Origin: an uncultured Methylococcaceae bacterium | Lineage (GTDB): Bacteria > Pseudomonadota > Gammaproteobacteria > Methylococcales > Methylococcaceae | Length of the DNA stretch: 64,000 nucleotides | Direction of reading: 5' to 3' | Assembly (NCBI GenBank): GCA_903859815.1 | Contig: CAIOOA010000185.1 | Location: forward strand, 40,384 to 104,383 | Shown: positions 48,165 to 55,752 of the stretch, in pieces | Position numbering within the stretch: the first letter of the stretch is position 1 | Layout: each line of letters opens with the position of its first letter | Notes under the pieces: model-generated | Databases searched by the model: none | The model's input: only the letters and a program-made list of their open reading frames with translations | What the model was told of the DNA's origin: nothing | Position numbers and translations under genes: made by a program

Positions 48165-50096
48165 ATGACGATAATCCAACCTCTTGGCACTGAGTTGCTC
48201 TTGCTTCCGGAAATTTTTGACACTCATCTTTTCACCATCCCGGATTACCAACGCGGTTTCGCTTGGGAAAAAAAACAGGTAAATGATTTGCTCAAGGATA
48301 TCGAGCATTTGATGAAAGATGCTAAGGATTTACGCTATTTTACAGGAACTCTAGTTTTAAGTCGTTCCAATGATGGGCAAAATGAGGAATATGATGTGGT
48401 CGATGGTTAGCAAAGACTGACTTCGCTGGTTATCTTGTTGCGTGTGTTAAGTGAACAACTGGATAACGATGAACGAGCAGCCGTTGATGAACGTTACCTC
48501 TGGCGTGGTAAAAAAGGAAATCGCCGCGCGGTGCTAAGGCTGAATTCGGATACTCGCCAATTCCATGAGAAAGTCGTGCTTGAAGATGGCAATCCAGCCA
48601 ATGATCCTGCCAGTTTGAAAGCCCACGAACATTTGCTAGATGCTCGAAAGACCATGGAAGAATGGCTGGATGAACTCGACGACTCTGGGATTAGTAGCGA
48701 TTCAATACTCAAAACCATAGAAACAAAACTTGGATTTCTCGTTTATTCTCCAAAAGAGAATGCCGAAACCGGCATCATGTTTGAGGTTATCAATAACCGT
48801 GGGAAACAACTCAGTGAATTGGAAAAAGTCAAAAACTACCTGATTTACTGCTGCGTAAAACTGGATGCCAAAAGACTTAGAGAAGAAATCAATGCCGATT
48901 GGTCTGGTTTACTGCGGAACCTTAACGATGCCAAAAAGGTATCGCCTACCGACGAAGGAGCCTTTTTGAGATACTGTGTAGCAGTCCATTTCAAGCTCAA
49001 TAAGACCGTTAGCCAATATGGCTACGATGAACTGAAAAAATTGCTAAATATCGAAAAAGTGATGAAGTCTCAAGCCAGCAAGGATGGAGCTATTGATAAG
49101 ATTGATAGCTTTGTCCGGTTTCTGAAAACTGCCTCACTTTGGTATGCTCGCTTGTATGGTCAGAAGCATCAAGGTGTGGAGACTAAAGTTGTTCAAGTTC
49201 TGGATCAGATTCGCGCACAGCAACAGCAGGCTTCGATCATGCCTTTATTCCTCGCGCTAGTAATCAAACTTCAGGGAAAAGGCGATGTATTATGTCGGCT
49301 TCTTAAATTGCTCGAAATACTCAATTTCAGAGTATATATGGCTCGTGGTATGACCTCCCGTAATGATACGGGGCAGGGGGATTTGTATTCCCTTGCTTCT
49401 TGGTACTATCATGATAAACTTAAAACAAGAGAAAAGATTGGGAAAGTTGTTATAGTAAGTCAGGAGCAAGCACTGGAAAAGAGTTTGGTGGATTTCATCA
49501 TCTGGTACGCATCTGACGAGCGATTCAAGGACTCCTTACTTTTAGAGCCACACAGCCCTGATGATTTTTATAACTGGGGTGGTTTACGTTATTTTTTGAT
49601 GAATTATGAAGCCAAAATCAATCCAAAGAAAACCATAAGGATTGATAATATTCTATTATCCCGCGAATCTACTAAAACTGGAGATTACCTGTCCGTTGAG
49701 CATCTTTGGGCACGAGCAAATCGAAATCGGGAAGGAGAAAACATCAGAGATATCGACAAATTTGAAAAGCGAAGACTAGGCAATTTCGTTCTGCTTGAAC
49801 TTCGAATCAACATTGATGGTAACGCTAAAGGATTGGAACAAAAACTCCCAATTTATCTCGGGCCAAACAAAAAAGCAGAAGCAAGTAATTTGACACAAGT
49901 TCGGTTGATGGCAAATGATGCGAATGATGTAATTGCCAGTCTTGCTGATAATAGAAAATCAAAAGGCTATTATCTTGATTTACATCGCACTTTAAACGAA
50001 AAACAAGAAAATCGATACATCAAATTTGCCGAGGAGCGCTGGTCTATTAAGAAGTTTCTGGGCTATCGTCAATACCAGCAAGATGAAGCAGAGTAA
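48165..50096 (+). pseudogene. DUF262/DUF1524 (GmrSD-type) gene with amber codon in the active motif
   Basis: One open frame of about 640 codons broken once by TAG at 48408-48410. Upstream: IPDYQRGFAWEKKQVNDLLKD, as in DUF262 N-termini. The stop falls inside the nucleotide-binding motif DGQQRLT: the protein reads VVDG, TAG, QRLTSLVILL. So the first Gln codon (CAG) changed to TAG. Downstream are the helical middle and a DUF1524 HNH-type end (YLSVEHLWARANRNREG and RRLGNFVLLE). Intact relatives are modification-dependent restriction enzymes. With the stop only an 81-residue fragment is made unless amber is suppressed. Confidence 0.88.
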
Positions 50097-50145
50097 CGAG
50101 ATAAAGCGGTAAGATGCATTTGTAGGGAGCAATAGCGGCTTGCCG

Positions 50146-50198
50146 CGTATTGCGCCGAATGTATGACCTCGCCGATTCTCGTCATGCGGCGCAATACG
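50146..50198. repeat. Inverted repeat after the DUF262 gene
   Basis: Perfect 12-base arms cgtattgcgccg (50146-50157) and cggcgcaatacg (50187-50198) with a 29-base loop. Intergenic, between the DUF262 gene and hicA. Likely a REP-type repeat. Confidence 0.7.
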
Positions 50199-50371
50199 GC
50201 TTACGCCCGAAGCGCGGCGGTGTTTGTAACCCCGCCGCTTACGTTTTGTGCGCGTTGATGATGACGGGGAAAGTGCCACGTAGTAAGCCGATAAGGTCGG
50301 AAATATTCATTCCGGGCGTAAATGGCTAAATTGCCATTCCACTGCGAGAAATCCAATTAAAAAACCCACCC

Positions 50372-50620
50372 ATGACCAAACAGGAAAAATTATTGGCCTC
50401 ACTCCGAAACAATCCTAAAGCGGTTCGGTTTGATGACGCTTGCAAAATAGCCGAGCAGCTAGGTTTTTCACGGCAAGGTGGCAAAGGTTCACATCGGACT
50501 TATGGCAGGATTGACGAGCCGCTTTTGTTGAACTTCCAAAATCGTGGCGGGTACATCCTTCCTTATCAGGCAAAACAATTACTAGACATGGTGGACAAAT
50601 ATGCAACCCTATCTGATTGA
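50372..50620 (+). CDS. hicA: HicA-family toxin
   Basis: 82-residue mRNA-interferase-type toxin with a double-stranded RNA-binding-like fold. It carries the catalytic-histidine motif GKGSHRTYGR and ILPYQAKQLLDMVDKY. It overlaps the following hicB by 20 bases. Note that HicA proteins are usually basic and about 60-80 residues; this length is normal. Confidence 0.9.
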   Translation: MTKQEKLLASLRNNPKAVRFDDACKIAEQLGFSRQGGKGSHRTYGRIDEPLLLNFQNRGGYILPYQAKQLLDMVDKYATLSD

Positions 50621-50813
50621 AACCTTTTGGAGCGAGGAAGATAATGCCTACCTTTGCATCGCGCCGGATTTGCCGGGATGCAGTGCGGCTGGCGATACCC
50701 CTTTGGAGGCAATACAGGAAATGCAAGATGCCATGGCTTCTTGGCTCCAAGCTTGTTTAAATATGGGTCGAGAGTTACCTGTTCCCTTGGCAAAACCGCG
50801 CAAAGCAGCTTAA
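50601..50813 (+). CDS. hicB: HicB-family antitoxin (short form)
   Basis: 70 residues: NAYLCIAPDLPGCSAAGDTP then EAIQEMQDAMASWLQACLN, the standard HicB core that binds HicA. It lacks a separate C-terminal DNA-binding domain. Its last 60 bases are repeated at 53014-53088. The stop lies just before the DUF433 gene start. Confidence 0.9.
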   Translation: MQPYLIETFWSEEDNAYLCIAPDLPGCSAAGDTPLEAIQEMQDAMASWLQACLNMGRELPVPLAKPRKAA

Positions 50814-50818
50814 CAACA

Positions 50819-51043
50819 GTGAACTATAAAGACATCATCACCATTAAACTAGACAAGCGCGGCGGCAAGCCTTGCATCCGTGGGTTGCGCATCACAGTAT
50901 ACGATGTGCTGGAATATCTGGCCTCCGGCATGATAGCGGAGGAAATACTTGAAGAATTCGACTATTTGAACGCGGAAGATATTCAGGCTTGCCTAAGCTA
51001 TGCCGCCGACCGGGAGCGGCATCAACTCATCGTCAACGCATGA
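50819..51043 (+). CDS. DUF433 antitoxin-like protein
   Basis: 74 residues from a GTG at 50819, five bases after the hicB stop; an upstream ATG in the same frame would overlap hicB. The motif GGKPCIRGLRITVYDVLEYL and EILEEFDYLNAEDIQACLSY define DUF433 (VapB45-like) proteins. Its TGA overlaps ATG of a three-codon frame (ATGAAACTTTAG), a likely remnant of the usual DUF5615 toxin start. Confidence 0.85.
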   Translation: MNYKDIITIKLDKRGGKPCIRGLRITVYDVLEYLASGMIAEEILEEFDYLNAEDIQACLSYAADRERHQLIVNA

Positions 51044-51055
51044 AACTTTAGCCGG
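51041..51055 (+). pseudogene. Vestigial start of a DUF5615-type toxin gene
   Basis: ATG AAA CTT TAG overlaps the end of the DUF433 gene in the ATGA manner typical of these pairs. DUF5615 proteins commonly begin M-K/R-(I/L)-L; only three codons remain and no downstream toxin text is seen. Inference from arrangement. Confidence 0.3.
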
Positions 51056-51129
51056 GTTGGAAAACGAACCTATCATTGCCCAACATTTCCATTTAGACTA
51101 TTCACTCAACCCTCGTATGGAGAATTCAG

Positions 51130-51357
51130 ATGATTTCACTTTCTAATGTCACCCACCGCCACCCGGATATACTCAGTGGGACCTCTGTGTTTGTGGGAAC
51201 CCGCGTCCCCGTTCGTTCTCTATTCGACTACTTGGAGGGGGGCGATACTTTGGAAGAGTTTCTGCATCAGTTTCCTTCCGTTAAGCGCGAACAAGCCATT
51301 GCCGTGCTTGATGCGGCCTGCGAATCCGTGACCGCCGATGCGTATCTTGTTGGATGA
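51130..51357 (+). CDS. DUF433 antitoxin-like protein (second copy)
   Basis: 75 residues: HPDILSGTSVFVGTRVPVRS and LFDYLEGGDTLEEFLHQFPSVKREQAIAVL, the DUF433 fold. It overlaps the following DUF5615 gene by 20 bases, an intact pair. Confidence 0.92.
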   Translation: MISLSNVTHRHPDILSGTSVFVGTRVPVRSLFDYLEGGDTLEEFLHQFPSVKREQAIAVLDAACESVTADAYLVG

Positions 51358-51658
51358 GAATTTCCCGGTCGACTTTGCCAAATTGCTGGTCGGGCATGAA
51401 ATAGCAACCATCCACAGTCTCGGTTGGTCTGGCATCAAAAATGGTGAGTTACTTCGCCGCGCACAGGGAATATGTGAGGTTTTCGTCACCCTTGATCGCA
51501 ATCTGGAGTTTCAACAAAACATTAAGGTGCTGACCTTCGGCATTGTGGTTGTTCGCGCCCGTTCCAATCGGGTCGCAGACCTCAGCCCTCACATCGAAAG
51601 CATCTTTGCGGCTGCTAATCGTGTTCTGCCGGGCCAAGTCGAAAAAGTGGGTGCTTAA
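51338..51658 (+). CDS. DUF5615 PIN-like toxin
   Basis: 106 residues starting MRILLDENFPVDFAKLLVGHE. The LLDEN motif supplies a PIN acidic residue, with TLDRNLEFQQN carrying another Asp. It is overlapped by its DUF433 partner. Expected to be a ribonuclease of the VapC-like group, but activity is inferred. Confidence 0.9.
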   Translation: MRILLDENFPVDFAKLLVGHEIATIHSLGWSGIKNGELLRRAQGICEVFVTLDRNLEFQQNIKVLTFGIVVVRARSNRVADLSPHIESIFAAANRVLPGQVEKVGA

Positions 51659-51927
51659 TGCCATAAGGCGCGAGTGGGACTCCGCGTAACAATCACAAAG
51701 CGGGACGGGATTTGCAATCCCGCCCCAAACGTTTTGTATATGGCTTGTAGTGCCTGACATGGCACGAAATGTTGTGGGCAGGATTTCATAAACATAACCT
51801 ATCCGGCTTGGATCTTTTCTGAGTATAGCCGAAGGGGCTTCTGCCTACTCTACGCCATTAACCGACTGGAATTAAACCCTGTCCGCCCCTACAATAATGG
51901 CCTGTGCAAGTTTGTGGAGAAACCGCC

Positions 51928-52170
51928 ATGCCCCAACTGACCGTGCATAATATCAATCCAGAACTAGTCCGCCGCCTTGAATCGCGGGCCGCTCTCCACG
52001 GCCATTCCATTGAAGCCGAACATCTCAACATTCTGCAAGCCGCGCTGATGGATGCGGGACAACAGCGCAGTTTTAAGGAAGCGTTGCTTGATATGCCGAA
52101 TGTGGGCGAGGACGCAGATTTTGAGCGGATTCAGGATACCGGACGTGATGCACCCGAGTTTTCTGCTTGA
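51928..52170 (+). CDS. FitA/VapB-like antitoxin
   Basis: 80 residues from ATG 51928 with TGGAGA ahead; the frame is open eight codons upstream. N-terminal ribbon-helix-helix MPQLTVHNINPELVRRLESR, then an acidic tail LLDMPNVGEDADFERIQDTG. Its partner vapC gene follows with a 23-base overlap but is broken. Confidence 0.88.
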   Translation: MPQLTVHNINPELVRRLESRAALHGHSIEAEHLNILQAALMDAGQQRSFKEALLDMPNVGEDADFERIQDTGRDAPEFSA

Positions 52171-52332
52171 CACTAACGTACTGAGCGAACTTCGCAAGCG
52201 CCAGCGATGCCATTCGAGGGTACGCGAATGGACGGCTTCATCCTCGCCACCCGAAACGTGGAAGACATCCGACGTACCGGGGTGCGCTGGTTTAATCCAT
52301 TCAATTGGGATTCGTCTACCCAAGGTGGCTGA
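52148..52332 (+). pseudogene. vapC toxin pseudogene with internal deletion
   Basis: Starts in frame with MHPSFLLDTNVLSELRKRQR, the canonical PIN N-terminus (Asp in LLDTNVLSE). Then the C-terminal PIN piece MDGFILATRNVEDIRRTGVR appears in another frame, ending at 52332. About 60-70 residues of the middle are missing. The toxin is therefore inactive, while its FitA-like antitoxin remains. Confidence 0.8.
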
Positions 52333-52401
52333 GACTACAAGGCCGTAAGACGAAACCATTCCCGCGTGTTGCATCAAATGATGGTTAATTTTTTCGACGA
52401 T

Positions 52402-52739
52402 ATGAATTCTAATCTACATGAGCGATTGCCCAATGCGGAAAAAGCAGTACAAGCTAAGGGATTACTGCTTAAATCCTTCCCATATCGAAGGCAGGCACAA
52501 GGCAAGGGTGTTTGCGGCGACTTTGGGGATCGGGCAAGATGATGCCGACTGGCTATGCACGGCGATACAATCGGCAATTCAGAAGGCATCGGTCACCCAC
52601 GCCGTACCTCACCCTTATGGTGTCCGCTACTGTCGATGTGGCTTTGGTTCGGGATAACGCTCAGGCGATGGTGAGAACCGGTTGGATGATACGCGCCAAC
52701 GAAGATTTTCCGCGCTTGGTGACTTGTTTTGTTTTATGA
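52402..52739 (+). pseudogene. DUF6883-like gene with two frameshifts
   Basis: Three frames combine to make a DUF6883-like protein: MNSNLHERLPNAEKAVQ (frame of 52402), KLRDYCLNPSHIEGRHKARV onward to VRY (frame of 52418), and VDVALVRDNAQAMVRTGWMI ... VTCFVL (frame of 52512), ending at 52739. The order and spacing are those of one protein; the breaks are at about 52453 and 52628. It is followed by a DUF4926 gene, its usual neighbour. Confidence 0.72.
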
Positions 52740-52749
52740 GGAAATGGTT

Positions 52750-52962
52750 ATGACGATGAGTGTGCTGGACACTGTGGCACTGTGCCGCGACCGTGTAGAT
52801 TTGGGGCTTCCCTCCGGCTTGGTCGGGGTAATCGTTGAGGAATGGGAACCCGGAATTTTCGAGGTTGAGTTCGCGGATTTGGAAGGCCGCTCTTATGTAT
52901 TCGCCACCTTAACCGCCGACGATTTGCTCCCGCTGCATCATTCTCTTGCCGAGGCTGCTTGA
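52750..52962 (+). CDS. DUF4926 domain protein
   Basis: 70 residues from the ATG at 52750 with GAGG eight bases ahead; earlier in-frame Mets at 52744 and 52729 are possible. MTMSVLDTVALCRDRVDLGL then GVIVEEWEPGIFEVEFADLE is the compact beta-barrel of DUF4926. It sits 11 bases after the broken DUF6883 gene, so it is the surviving half of a pair. Confidence 0.82.
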   Translation: MTMSVLDTVALCRDRVDLGLPSGLVGVIVEEWEPGIFEVEFADLEGRSYVFATLTADDLLPLHHSLAEAA

Positions 52963-53013
52963 ACGTAATAAGGCCGTAACTTGGGCGCAATAAACAGTTG
53001 GGTAACTGATCCC

Positions 53014-53088
53014 CCAAGTCTGCTCAAATATGGGCCGAGAGTTACCTGTTCCCTTGGCAAAACCCCGCAAAGCAGCTTAACAACAGTG
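53014..53088 (+). repeat. Duplicate of the hicB 3' end
   Basis: 75 bases matching 50747-50821 (the end of hicB through the GTG of DUF433) with about seven mismatches. It has no gene start and no hicA before it. Likely a remnant of a second hicAB copy or a recombination footprint bounding the toxin-antitoxin array. Confidence 0.8.
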
Positions 53089-53150
53089 CTGAGGGCGGCA
53101 ATCTTACAATAACCTAAGGAATTGGGATGTCATCGGTAGGCATAGGATTT

Positions 53151-53891
53151 TCAACCAACTTTAAAAAATGCCTCCAACAATTTCGCAAAGTCAGCCATGC
53201 CTTTTAGCATGTTTTCTTCGATTTCGGTCATGGTGATTTCTTGGTTGGATTTTCCTGCCGCCCAATTGGCGACGATGGCACTAGCGGCATAATCCATGCC
53301 CATTTCACGCGCCAATGCGGCTTCTGGCATTCCTGTCATGCCAACCATGTCTCCGCCATCCCGTTCGATGCGGGTAATCTCCGCCGGTGTTTCCAGTCGC
53401 GGCCCTTGGGTGCAAGCATAGACGCCGCCGTCGATTACCCGTATTCCCGCCCGGAATCCGGCATCGAGCAATCTTTTCCGCAAGTTGGGTGAATAGGGAT
53501 GAGTAAAATCGATATGGGTGACATGGTCGAGATTGTCCTCAAAAAAAGTCCCGGCTCGCCCATGGCTGTAGTCAATGATTTGACTTGGTATGATAATCTT
53601 GGCTGGACCCATGTCGGCCCTGATGCCTCCCACGGCAGCGGCGGCTATGATGGCATTGACCCCAGCTTCTTTGAGTGCGGAAATATTAGCCCGATAATTG
53701 ATGCGGTGGGGGGGAATGGTGTGCTTTTCACCATGACGGGCGAGGAACACAATTTCAGCACCGTAGAAGATTCCGTGAATCAGGTCAGAGGAGGGTTCGC
53801 CCCAATGGGTCATCCGCTTTTCCCTATGGGTTTCCTCAAATTCTGGCAACCAAGACAAACCCGTGCCGCCGATAATGGCTATTTGTGTCAT
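53151..53891 (-). CDS. S-methyl-5'-thioinosine/thioadenosine phosphorylase
   Basis: 246 residues, PNP/MTAP family. IAIIGGTGLSWLPEFEET at the N-terminus, PPHRINYRANISALKEAGVN in the middle, and MTGMPEAALAREMGMDYAAS as the purine-site signature. In gammaproteobacteria with nagZ-hpt neighbours this enzyme acts on methylthioinosine after deamination of methylthioadenosine. Length is shorter than eukaryotic MTAP, as expected. The hpt gene is 80 bases upstream on the same strand. Confidence 0.93.
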   Translation of the reverse strand: MTQIAIIGGTGLSWLPEFEETHREKRMTHWGEPSSDLIHGIFYGAEIVFLARHGEKHTIPPHRINYRANISALKEAGVNAIIAAAAVGGIRADMGPAKIIIPSQIIDYSHGRAGTFFEDNLDHVTHIDFTHPYSPNLRKRLLDAGFRAGIRVIDGGVYACTQGPRLETPAEITRIERDGGDMVGMTGMPEAALAREMGMDYAASAIVANWAAGKSNQEITMTEIEENMLKGMADFAKLLEAFFKVG

Positions 53892-53971
53892 TTGACTATT
53901 CCAACCTTAAGAGAGATTGCCATCCTTGGTCGTTGTAGTCCGGCATCCCTGCCAGAATGACGGATTGTTAT

Positions 53972-54520
53972 CTAATGCCCTTTGCAAGCGTATAGCCCTG
54001 GGGCATTGCGCAGATAATTCTTGTAATCCAAACCATAACCAAACAAGTATCGGTTCACCGCTTCCAAACCGATAAAATCGGCTCGGCAAGGCCGTTCCCG
54101 TCCGATTTGCTTGTCAATAAGGACGGCCATCAATATTTCGGCTGCGCCTTGTTCTACGCACCATTCTTTGATGACCGATAGGGTTAAGCCTTCATCCAAG
54201 ATGTCATCCACCAATAACACGGTTCTGCCTTGCAAGGGAAGGCTAGGTTTAAGCAACCATTGGATTTGCCCACCACTGGTTTCGCCTCGGTAACGGCTGG
54301 CCTGAATTCCGTCTATTTGCAGTGGAAAAGGCAAGCGTGGGAGAAGCTTGCCGGCGAATATGATGCCACCGTTGAGGACGGGGAGGAGGATGGGGTTGCT
54401 TGCGGACAAACGCGCAGTGATCTCCACGGCGATGCGGTCAATGGCCGCTTCAAGTTGCGTTTCTGTATAGAGAAGCTCGGCTTCGCGTTCGACTTGTTTA
54501 ATTTCGTCCAATAGGCTCAT
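53972..54520 (-). CDS. hpt: Hypoxanthine-guanine phosphoribosyltransferase
   Basis: 182 residues with the PRPP site VLLVDDILDEGLTL and the family AEILMAVLIDKQIGRERPC. It salvages hypoxanthine released by the methylthioinosine phosphorylase. Overlaps nagZ end by four bases (ATGA). Confidence 0.94.
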   Translation of the reverse strand: MSLLDEIKQVEREAELLYTETQLEAAIDRIAVEITARLSASNPILLPVLNGGIIFAGKLLPRLPFPLQIDGIQASRYRGETSGGQIQWLLKPSLPLQGRTVLLVDDILDEGLTLSVIKEWCVEQGAAEILMAVLIDKQIGRERPCRADFIGLEAVNRYLFGYGLDYKNYLRNAPGLYACKGH

Positions 54521-55572
54521 GCAACTGCCTTTGCCATTATTCTAGCGATACTATCGGCAGTTTCTTTCCATTCGGCGCTTGTCAAGAGTTCCGAGCGGTC
54601 AATGGGGAACTGTCCGCGCATGGCGGTCAACCGATGTTGTCGCTCATGCCAATTCAGGCTTTCCAAGGATTCAAGCACGTAACCCACCGCTTCAGGTTTG
54701 TTGCAAACCAATACCATGTCGCAACCGGCTTCTATGGCAAGTTTGGCCCGGTCAGGGTAATCTCCGGCAAAGGCAGCGCCTTCCATCGATAGGTCGTCGC
54801 TGAATACTGCCCCTTTGAAACCGAGTTTGCCGCGTAAAATTTCTTCAATCCAAGCCCTGGAAAAACCAGCGGGTAGATTATCAATCTCCTTATACACCAC
54901 ATGGGCTGGCATGACCCCTTCAAGACCTTCAGCGATAAGCTTAATAAATGGGAGGAGATCGTTAGCGGCAATTTCTTCATAATGCCTAGGATCTATCGGA
55001 AGGGCTAGGTGCGAGTCCAAAGCCACTGCGCCGTGACCGGGAAAATGCTTGCCGACGGCTGCCATGCCTGCTTTTCTCATGCCTTGCGCGAAGGACAAGG
55101 CGTAATCGCCGGCTTTGTTGGCATCAGTGCAGAAAGAACGGTCTCCAATGATTTGGCTGACACCACAATCCACATCCAAAACCGGGGCAAAGCTGAAATC
55201 CACATCGACCGAGCGAAGTTCCGCCGCCATCAGCCAACCGGCATTCTTGATGGTCGACGATAGTTCTTCATTGGCAACCCATTTCTCATAACTGTCCGCT
55301 GTTGGGAGACGGGTGAAGCCATGGCGAAAGCGCTGTACCCTGCCGCCTTCATGATCCACCGCTATCAGAATTTCGGGCCGAATGGCGCGGATGGCTTGGA
55401 CTAGCCCTGTGATTTGTTGCGGGTTTTCATAGTTACGGGTGAAAAAGATCAGTCCACCGACAGCAGGGTGACGCAGCAGTTCTTTTTCTTCTACATTGAG
55501 TTCATACCCACGCAAGTCGAGCATCACGGGGCCAAGGATCGGTTTGGATTTCATTGCATATCGCAGCGGCAT
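54517..55572 (-). CDS. nagZ: Beta-N-acetylhexosaminidase NagZ
   Basis: About 351 residues; the start is MPLRYAM (55572) or MKSKPI (55554), as neither has a clear ribosome site. GH3 enzyme for peptidoglycan recycling, removing GlcNAc from anhydro-muropeptides in the cytoplasm. The catalytic motif KHFPGHGAVALDSHLALP is intact with the conserved Asp and His, and LIAVDHEGGRVQRFRHGFT is present. Order nagZ-hpt-phosphorylase matches pseudomonads. Confidence 0.95.
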   Translation of the reverse strand: MPLRYAMKSKPILGPVMLDLRGYELNVEEKELLRHPAVGGLIFFTRNYENPQQITGLVQAIRAIRPEILIAVDHEGGRVQRFRHGFTRLPTADSYEKWVANEELSSTIKNAGWLMAAELRSVDVDFSFAPVLDVDCGVSQIIGDRSFCTDANKAGDYALSFAQGMRKAGMAAVGKHFPGHGAVALDSHLALPIDPRHYEEIAANDLLPFIKLIAEGLEGVMPAHVVYKEIDNLPAGFSRAWIEEILRGKLGFKGAVFSDDLSMEGAAFAGDYPDRAKLAIEAGCDMVLVCNKPEAVGYVLESLESLNWHERQHRLTAMRGQFPIDRSELLTSAEWKETADSIARIMAKAVA

Positions 55573-55673
55573 GGAAAGGAGGCTTATTTTAATCGATTTA
55601 TCCGGTAAGTTGACTTGAATTTGCCGCCAATTCAAGCGTGAAGGAGAAAAAGTAGACCTTCATGTTGATATTT

Positions 55674-55692
55674 GCAAATGATAATGATTTGC
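55674..55692 (+). promoter_or_regulatory. Fur box upstream of the porin gene
   Basis: GCAAATGATAATGATTTGC matches the consensus 19-mer at about 14 positions and is nearly symmetrical. It lies 60 bases before the ATG, in the -35/-10 area. Suggests iron repression of the porin. Confidence 0.75.
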
Positions 55693-55752
55693 ATCTGGAA
55701 AAATTCTTTTCTATAATCTTCTTACAGAATTTCAAAATTTGAGGATGATTGT

